From: RGIG3009 sp045630765
GTDB lineage: Bacteria; Bacillota; Clostridia; Oscillospirales; Acutalibacteraceae
NCBI GenBank assembly: GCA_045630765.1
Contig: JAZQTM010000051.1
Location: forward strand, 1-11,638
Length of the DNA stretch: 11,638 nucleotides
Direction: 5' to 3'
The notes beneath the pieces were generated by a model. That model was not told the origin of the DNA, did not search any database, and worked only from the letters and a program-made list of their open reading frames with translations. The translations under genes and the position numbers were made by a program. How positions within the stretch are numbered: position 1 is the first letter of the stretch; each line of letters opens with the position of its first letter. Positions 7,161-11,638 of this stretch are shown piece after piece.

Positions 7161-7169
7161 TGCTATAAT
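7161..7169 (+). promoter_or_regulatory. possible extra extended -10 promoter
   Basis: TGCTATAAT is a perfect extended -10, directly after the terminator. The -35 position falls inside the hairpin (GAGGGG) and does not fit. It could act as a weak second promoter for the EF-G-like gene, overlapping the -35 of the better promoter downstream. Confidence 0.3.
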
Positions 7170-7174
7170 TGTGG

Positions 7175-7203
7175 TTGAAATCTCCGTTTTTATAGGTTAT
7201 AAT
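7175..7203 (+). promoter_or_regulatory. sigma-A promoter of the EF-G-like gene
   Basis: TTGAAA (7175-7180) and a perfect TATAAT (7198-7203) are 17 nt apart. The predicted start near 7210 leaves a leader of about 107 nt before the TTG start codon, long for this window. Confidence 0.75.
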
Positions 7204-7316
7204 TATCAAAGAACAATCATACATGTAGAATGTTTTTGTGTATTATTGCTCAATTTTTGTCAAAAGCCCTCGGTTGGCGTCTTGATAATCGAGGATATGA
7301 AAGGAGAGTCCAACTT

Positions 7317-9386
7317 TTGAAACAGTATGATGCAAAGCACATCCGCAACGTCACGCTTGTCGGTCACGCAGGCTCGGGAAAGACCTCGCTCGCAGAAGCG
7401 ATCGCCTATGCCACAGGGTTAACGGATCGTTTGGGTAAGGTAGCAGACGGTAATACCATTTGCGATTTTGATCCCGAAGAGATTAAACGCGGCGCCTCGG
7501 TGTCGCTGTCGCTGTTGCCGGTAGAATGGAAGGATACCAAGATCAACTTGTTGGATGCTCCGGGTTCGTTTGATTTCGCGGGCGGTATGAGCGAGGGTAT
7601 ACGTGCGGCAGGCAGTGCGGTCATCGTGATCTCCGGTAAGAGCGGCATCACGGTCGGCGCGCAAAAGGCGCTGGCGGCAGCACGTAAAAAAGGCATCGCG
7701 CAATTGTTGTTTGTCAACAAGTTAGACAGCGAGCACGCGGATTTCTACAAAGTTTTTGAAGATATGAAAGCAACGTTCGGACCGACCGTCTGTCCGTTGG
7801 TCGTGCCGTTTGTCGAAAACCACAAGGTTACTTGCTACGTCAATATTTTGGAATACAAGGCGTATACATACAAAGACGGTAAAGCCACCGAATGTCCGTT
7901 GCCCGATATGGGACACCGTTTGGACGGCTTACGCACCGCAATCTACGAAGCGGTTGCCGAAACCAGCGAAGAATTGATGGAAAAATACTTCTCGGGTATC
8001 GATTTCACACCGGACGAACTCATTATGGGACTCGCTACGGGCGTTCGCCGCGGTGAGATTTGTCCGGTATACTGCGGCTCGTCGCAGATGCTCGAAGGCA
8101 TCGACCAGTTGCTTAACGGCTTAATGTGGCTTGCCCCGTGGGCGGAAACCGTCGCGGGTGAAACGGGACTTGATCCCAACGGTGAGGAAGTCAAGCTGAC
8201 GGTCAATGAGCAAGCGCAAACTGCCGCGATCGTCTTTAAGACGGTGGTGGATCCGTTTGTCGGCAAACTCTTATACTTCAAAGTTATCAGCGGTAAAATG
8301 ACAGCGGATTCCACGATGCTCAATATGCGTACCGGCACCACCGAAAAACTCGGCAAGTTGTTTATGGTACGCGGCAAGCGGCAAGAGGAAGTCCCCTGCG
8401 TGGTAGCGGGTGACATCGGTGCGGTTGCGAAACTTGCGGTCACCAACACAGGCGATACGCTGTGTGCGCCGGTTCGCCCCGTGATCCTACCCGGTGTTAA
8501 TTTTGAATCGCCCTCCTTGTCGATGGCGGTGTATGCCAAGAACAAGGGCGACGAAGAAAAAATTGTGGCGGGCTTAAACCGATTGATAGAAGAGGATCCC
8601 ACCATTTCGTTGGAACTCAACAGCGAAACCCGCGAGCAAGTGTTGTCAGGTCTCGGCGAGCAGCATTTGGACGTGACGATCTCCAAACTCAAAGCCAAAT
8701 TCGGTGTAGACGTCGTGCTCAAAGCGCCTAAAGTACCGTATCGCGAAACCATTCGAGGCAAGGTCAAGGTGCAAGGTCGCCATAAGAAACAATCGGGCGG
8801 TCACGGTCAGTTCGGTGACGTGTGGATCGAGTTTGAGCCTTGTGACAGCGAAGATCTCGTTTTCGAGGAAACCGTGTTCGGTGGTTCGGTACCGAAAAAC
8901 TATTTCCCTGCGGTCGAGAAAGGGCTCCGCGACAGCGCCAAGCACGGTGTATTGGCGGGCTTCCCGTTGGTCGGCGTGAAAGCCACCTTGGTGGACGGCT
9001 CGTATCATCCGGTCGATTCGTCCGAAATGGCGTTTAAGACGGCGGCTTCGCTCGCGTATAAAGAGGGTATCGCCAAAGCCTCACCGGTATTGCTCGAGCC
9101 GATCAGCACCGTGTATGCGTACGTGCCGAACGATACCACCGGCGATATTATGGGCGACATCAATAAGCGCCGCGGTCGCGTGTTGGGTATGAATCCGTCG
9201 GATGAACCCAATATGACCTGCGTATCGGCAGAGGTGCCGATGGCGGAGATGGCGGATTATTCCAAGATGCTGCGTTCCACCACGCAAGGACGCGGTCATT
9301 TCACCCAAAGCTTCGCACGCTACGAGGAAGCACCCATGAACGTGGCGAAGAAGATTATGGACGAGTATCACGTAGAAGAGGAATAA
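7317..9386 (+). CDS. EF-G-like translational GTPase (EF-G2 type)
   Basis: Predicted ribosome-associated GTPase of 689 residues, the normal EF-G length, but a divergent paralogue rather than canonical FusA. The G domain has P-loop GHAGSGKT (16-23; FusA has GHIDAGKT), switch I RGASV (58-62; usual RGITI), DAPGSFDF (80-87; usual DTPGHVDF) and NKLD (134-137). Domains II-V follow: LGEQHLDVTISKLK (446-459) in domain III, the domain IV motif GGHGQFGDV (494-502), tip segment YHPVDSSEMAFK (563-574), and domain V with GDINKRRGRVLGM (613-625). Ser84 replaces the His that helps GTP hydrolysis in EF-G and EF-Tu. I chose the TTG at 7317 because AAGGAGAG lies upstream at about 10-nt spacing and the protein then starts MKQYDAKHIRNVTLVGH; an ATG at 7230 lacks a ribosome site. 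Its own promoter and terminator make it monocistronic. Its exact ribosomal role is not known from sequence. Confidence 0.9.
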   Translation: MKQYDAKHIRNVTLVGHAGSGKTSLAEAIAYATGLTDRLGKVADGNTICDFDPEEIKRGASVSLSLLPVEWKDTKINLLDAPGSFDFAGGMSEGIRAAGSAVIVISGKSGITVGAQKALAAARKKGIAQLLFVNKLDSEHADFYKVFEDMKATFGPTVCPLVVPFVENHKVTCYVNILEYKAYTYKDGKATECPLPDMGHRLDGLRTAIYEAVAETSEELMEKYFSGIDFTPDELIMGLATGVRRGEICPVYCGSSQMLEGIDQLLNGLMWLAPWAETVAGETGLDPNGEEVKLTVNEQAQTAAIVFKTVVDPFVGKLLYFKVISGKMTADSTMLNMRTGTTEKLGKLFMVRGKRQEEVPCVVAGDIGAVAKLAVTNTGDTLCAPVRPVILPGVNFESPSLSMAVYAKNKGDEEKIVAGLNRLIEEDPTISLELNSETREQVLSGLGEQHLDVTISKLKAKFGVDVVLKAPKVPYRETIRGKVKVQGRHKKQSGGHGQFGDVWIEFEPCDSEDLVFEETVFGGSVPKNYFPAVEKGLRDSAKHGVLAGFPLVGVKATLVDGSYHPVDSSEMAFKTAASLAYKEGIAKASPVLLEPISTVYAYVPNDTTGDIMGDINKRRGRVLGMNPSDEPNMTCVSAEVPMAEMADYSKMLRSTTQGRGHFTQSFARYEEAPMNVAKKIMDEYHVEEE

Positions 9387-9391
9387 CGGTA

Positions 9392-9420
9392 AAAAAGGCG
9401 GCTTTTTGAGCCGCCTTTTT
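9392..9420 (+). terminator. rho-independent terminator after the EF-G-like gene
   Basis: A 12-bp stem (9392-9403 with 9409-9420) holds a GGCGGCT/AGCCGCC core, a loop of five bases, and ends in TTTTT followed by CGTTTTT. It begins six bases after the stop codon. Confidence 0.92.
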
Positions 9421-9441
9421 CGTTTTTCTCTCAAATAATGC

Positions 9442-9470
9442 TTGCAAAACGGCGCAAGATGGGGTAGAAT
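9442..9470 (+). promoter_or_regulatory. sigma-A promoter of efp
   Basis: TTGCAA (9442-9447) and TAGAAT (9465-9470) are separated by 17 nt. Transcription would begin near 9477, about 26 nt before the efp ATG. Confidence 0.75.
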
Positions 9471-9502
9471 AATCGTAGTATGTATATATGGAGGATTTTG
9501 AA

Positions 9503-10060
9503 ATGATTTCTGCAGGTGATTTTCGTAACGGCGTCACATTTGAAATGGACGGCAACGTGTATCAGATCGTTGAATTCCAGCACGTAAAACCCGGTAAGGG
9601 CGCTGCGTTTGTGCGTACCAAGATCCGCAACGTGATCGCGGGTACCGTCGTGGAGCGTACCTTTAACCCCAGTGATAAATACCCGACCGCGTTCGTTGAG
9701 AGAAAGGAAATGGAATATTCCTACAACGACGGCGATCTGTACTATTTCATGGATCTCGAATCCTATGAGATGATCCCGCTCAACAGCGACATTTTGTCGG
9801 ATAACTTCAAGTTTGTCAAAGAGAATATGGTCTGCAAAGTAATGTCCTACAAGGGCAAGGTTTTCGGTGTTGAGCCGCCGAACTTTGTTGAGCTGCAGGT
9901 CACCAAGACCGATCCCGGCTTCAAGGGTGATACGGCTACCAACGCCACCAAACCCGCTACGCTGGAGACCGGCGCTGAGATCCGCGTGCCGTTGTTCATC
10001 GACGAGGGCGAAATGATCCGTGTGGATACCCGCGTTGGCGAGTATATGGAGCGCGCATAA
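9503..10060 (+). CDS. efp: translation elongation factor P
   Basis: EF-P binds ribosomes stalled at polyproline between the P and E sites and promotes peptide-bond formation. The 185-residue length is exactly typical. Three OB-like domains are expected. The KOW-like N-domain carries the tip loop KPGKGAAFVR (29-38) with Lys32 at the place modified or exposed at the P site in other bacteria. The family signature near the C-terminus runs KPATLETGAEIRVPLFIDEG, and the protein ends VGEYMERA. I chose the ATG at 9503, 8 nt after GGAGG; an upstream ATG at 9488 overlaps that ribosome site and is rejected. The unmodified type of Lys (5-aminopentanol in Bacillus, lysyl in E. coli) cannot be read from here, and no modification enzyme is in the window. 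It is the first gene of a unit with the zinc-ribbon protein 47 nt downstream. Confidence 0.97.
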   Translation: MISAGDFRNGVTFEMDGNVYQIVEFQHVKPGKGAAFVRTKIRNVIAGTVVERTFNPSDKYPTAFVERKEMEYSYNDGDLYYFMDLESYEMIPLNSDILSDNFKFVKENMVCKVMSYKGKVFGVEPPNFVELQVTKTDPGFKGDTATNATKPATLETGAEIRVPLFIDEGEMIRVDTRVGEYMERA

Positions 10061-10107
10061 ATCGTAGCGTAAAACATATTCTATTTTAGAGCAGGAGGTA
10101 CTGTACA

Positions 10108-10527
10108 ATGACGATTACGGAAAAAGTTGCGTACTTGAAAGGCTTGCTGGAAGGTCTCGGCGTTGACGCTGACTCCAAGGAAGGCAAGATCTGGAAAGCG
10201 GTTATGGATGTTCTGGCGGATGTTGCGATCAGCATCGAAGATCTGGAAGCTACCGTCGAGGAGATGGGCGAGCAGGTCGATACCATCGATGAGGATCTGG
10301 ACGCGCTGGAAACCGATTATTATGACGATGAGGACTGCGATTGCGATTGCTGCGACGACGAGTTCTACGAGATCACCTGCCCGAACTGCGATGAGGAGTT
10401 CGGCGTGGATGAGGAAACCTTGTTAGACGGCGGCGTGGAATGCCCGAACTGCGGCGAGCATCTGGAGTTCGATTTGAGCGACTGCTGCGACGACGATTGC
10501 GACTGCGGTTGCTGCGACGACGAATAA
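10108..10527 (+). CDS. CD1247-type N-terminal domain, Cys/Asp-rich zinc-ribbon protein
   Basis: The function is unknown; 139 residues. Residues 1-70 are an acidic helical region (EKVAYLKGLLEGLGVD, then IEDLEATVEEMGEQVDTIDEDL) that I recognise as the domain named after Clostridioides difficile CD1247; the second half looks coiled-coil forming. A zinc ribbon follows, CPNC (91-94) and CPNC (112-115). It is framed by two similar acidic cysteine clusters, DCDCDCCDDE (76-85) and DCCDDDCDCGCCDDE (125-139). Fourteen cysteines in all. AGGAGGT at 10093-10099, 8 nt before the ATG, is a strong ribosome site. With no terminator in the 47-nt gap after efp, it is probably co-transcribed with efp. The C-terminal clusters are at the DNA level a repeated 14-mer. 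It may bind zinc, or more metal than a simple ribbon would need, but no enzymatic role is visible. Cytosolic; no signal peptide. Confidence 0.88.
   Translation: MTITEKVAYLKGLLEGLGVDADSKEGKIWKAVMDVLADVAISIEDLEATVEEMGEQVDTIDEDLDALETDYYDDEDCDCDCCDDEFYEITCPNCDEEFGVDEETLLDGGVECPNCGEHLEFDLSDCCDDDCDCGCCDDE
10348..10523 (+). repeat. 14-bp direct repeat, three copies
   Basis: TGCTGCGACGACGA occurs at 10348-10361, 10483-10496 and 10510-10523, all in the same reading frame and encoding Cys-Cys-Asp-Asp-Glu/Asp. The identical codon choice suggests recent internal duplication of the cysteine cluster. Confidence 0.8.
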
Positions 10528-10534
10528 AAAACTA

Positions 10535-10568
10535 AAAAAACGCGAGGCATTTTCGCCTCGCGTTTTTT
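10535..10568 (+). terminator. rho-independent terminator after the efp operon
   Basis: A 14-bp stem (10535-10548 with 10555-10568) has a CGCGAGGC/GCCTCGCG core, a 6-base loop, and a flanking A run and T run, so it could also work in reverse. Confidence 0.92.
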
Positions 10569-10575
10569 CTTGCAC

Positions 10576-10611
10576 AAAAAAAGAGCGGATGCCGAAGCAT
10601 CCGCTCTTTTT
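10576..10611 (-). terminator. gdhA terminator with a cUUCGg tetraloop
   Basis: The arms 10578-10592 and 10597-10611 form a perfect 15-bp stem. On the minus strand the loop is TTCG closed by C-G, the very stable UUCG tetraloop, followed by a run of seven T (counting the stem end). It lies nine bases after the gdhA stop on that strand. Confidence 0.92.
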
Positions 10612-10619
10612 GGTTTTGT

Positions 10620-11638
10620 TTAGACGATACCTTGTGCCATCATCGCGTCGGCAACCTTCTGGAAGCCCGCGATATTCGCACCGGCAATCAAATCGCCCTT
10701 CATGCCGTATTTTTCAGCGGCATCGAAGGAAGCCTTGTAGATGTTCGCCATGATCTGACGAAGCTTGGCATCGACTTCTTCAGCCGTCCAGGAATAACGC
10801 ATGGAGTTCTGGCTCATTTCCAAACCGGATACCGCCACGCCGCCGGCGTTGACAGCCTTGGACGGTGCGATGATCGTGTTGTTCTTCTTGAGCAGTGCCA
10901 CTGCATCTTCGGTGGTGGGCATATTGGCAACCTCAACGTAATACTTCACACCGTTCTTCACGATGTTCTCAGCATCCTCAAGGCGAACTTCGTTCTGCGT
11001 TGCGCAGGGCATCACGATGTCAACCTTCTGCTCCCACGGCTTTTTGCCTTCGAAATAGGCAACGCCGAACTTGTCGGCATAATCCTTTACTTTGTCGTGA
11101 CCGGAAGCACGCATCTCCAACATATAGTTGATCTTTTCCTCGGTGCAGATGCCGTCCGGATCGTATACGTAACCGTCAGGACCCGAGATGGTGACGACTT
11201 TACCGCCGAGCTCGGTTACCTTTTTCACAGTACCCCAAGCAACGTTACCGAAACCGGACACCGCGAAGGTCTTGCCCTTAATGTCGTCGCCGAAGGACTT
11301 GAGCATTTCCACAACGTAGTAAACAGCGCCGAAACCGGTAGCCTCGGGACGGATCAGCGAACCGCCGTAAGCGATGCCCTTGCCCGTCAACACGCCTTCG
11401 TAGCGGTTGACCAAACGCTTGTACTGACCGAACAGATACCCGACCTCACGAGCGCCGACACCGATATCACCGGCGGGAACGTCTGTATCCGGACCGATGT
11501 GACGGAACATTTCGCTCATAAAGCTCTGGCAGAATGCCATGATCTCATTATCCGACTTGCCTCTGGGGTCGAAATCCGAGCCGCCCTTTGCACCGCCGAT
11601 AGGAAGACCTGTCAAGCTGTTTTTAAATGTCTGTTCAA
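10620..11638 (-). CDS. gdhA: glutamate dehydrogenase, NAD-type (5' end outside window)
   Basis: Catalyses reversible oxidative deamination of glutamate to 2-oxoglutarate and ammonia; cytosolic, usually a homohexamer of about 445-450 residues. The visible 339 residues begin EQTFKNSLTGLP and run to the stop; the first roughly 110 residues lie beyond 11638. The catalytic lysine is in PIGGAKGGSDFDP, the catalytic Asp in VPAGDIGVGAREVGY, and the dinucleotide motif is GFGNVAWG. MPCATQNEV, VEVANMPTTEDA and APSKAVNAGGVAVSGLEMSQN complete the family pattern. The line closely matches Clostridium symbiosum GDH as remembered, which is NAD-specific, so NAD use is likely. The TTG at 11613-11615 is an internal Leu, not the start. 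The gene runs opposite to the efp operon. Confidence 0.96.
   Translation of the reverse strand, partial: EQTFKNSLTGLPIGGAKGGSDFDPRGKSDNEIMAFCQSFMSEMFRHIGPDTDVPAGDIGVGAREVGYLFGQYKRLVNRYEGVLTGKGIAYGGSLIRPEATGFGAVYYVVEMLKSFGDDIKGKTFAVSGFGNVAWGTVKKVTELGGKVVTISGPDGYVYDPDGICTEEKINYMLEMRASGHDKVKDYADKFGVAYFEGKKPWEQKVDIVMPCATQNEVRLEDAENIVKNGVKYYVEVANMPTTEDAVALLKKNNTIIAPSKAVNAGGVAVSGLEMSQNSMRYSWTAEEVDAKLRQIMANIYKASFDAAEKYGMKGDLIAGANIAGFQKVADAMMAQGIV

Noticed and set aside
7210..7316. A riboswitch in the leader of the EF-G-like gene
   Set aside because: The leader is long enough for a small element but shows only one weak 5-bp pairing and no known conserved core.
7943..8767. 274-residue minus-strand frame opposite the EF-G-like gene
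   Set aside because: Ser/Thr/Pro-rich complement of an obviously coding strand, no ribosome site, no recognisable motif.
9431..10108. 225-residue minus-strand frame opposite efp
   Set aside because: It covers efp, its promoter and the downstream gap; efp is certain, so this is a shadow.
10348..10523. CRISPR-like or tandem noncoding repeat
   Set aside because: The copies lie in frame inside a gene, with unequal gaps, and encode a protein motif.

Overview
The window looks like chromosomal DNA of a Gram-positive, spore-forming anaerobe of class Clostridia, most likely a gut Oscillospirales/Ruminococcaceae-type bacterium. This is inferred from strong AGGAGG-type ribosome binding sites, sigma-A-like promoters, a SpoIIQ-like M23 membrane protein, a zinc-ribbon protein of the clostridial 'CD1247 N-terminal domain' type, and a glutamate dehydrogenase that closely resembles the NAD-dependent Clostridium symbiosum enzyme as I remember it. 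Codon use is even, with mid-range GC. I see no mobile element, integrase, CRISPR array, tRNA or rRNA, so this is core housekeeping DNA rather than an accessory island.

Layout. Positions 1-57 hold the apparent tail of a + strand gene, followed by a hairpin. Pyruvate kinase (minus) is divergent from a membrane-anchored M23 peptidase (plus). The peptidase converges on a two-gene minus operon (a short-chain dehydrogenase, then an SGNH hydrolase), and a strong hairpin separates them. Divergent from that operon is a + strand pair: the 23S rRNA 2'-O-methyltransferase RlmB and, starting at or just after its stop, a 760-residue membrane protein. That protein has the eight-helix plan of a heavy-metal (P1B) P-type ATPase but has lost every catalytic motif. 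After a terminator and one or two promoters comes a divergent EF-G-like GTPase starting at TTG. A terminator and a good promoter then lead to elongation factor P and, 47 nt further on, a Cys/Asp-rich zinc-ribbon protein. Two back-to-back hairpins separate this from glutamate dehydrogenase (minus), whose 5' end lies outside the window.

How the genes fit together. Several concern translation: rRNA methylation (RlmB), an EF-G paralogue and EF-P, with the zinc-ribbon protein probably co-transcribed with efp. Pyruvate kinase and glutamate dehydrogenase are central carbon and nitrogen metabolism. The SpoIIQ-like peptidase points to sporulation.

The most unusual object is the P-type-ATPase-like protein at 4816-7098. 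Its topology and nucleotide-domain signature (GLSGWVSGRRVLIGN) are kept. The phosphorylation motif DKTGT reads DAIDL, the metal-site CPC reads SAP, no TGE is present, and the TGDN and GDGxND motifs have decayed. I know of no characterised member. Next in interest are the EF-G-like factor with Ser replacing the catalytic His of DTPGH, and the small protein with 14 cysteines in 139 residues.
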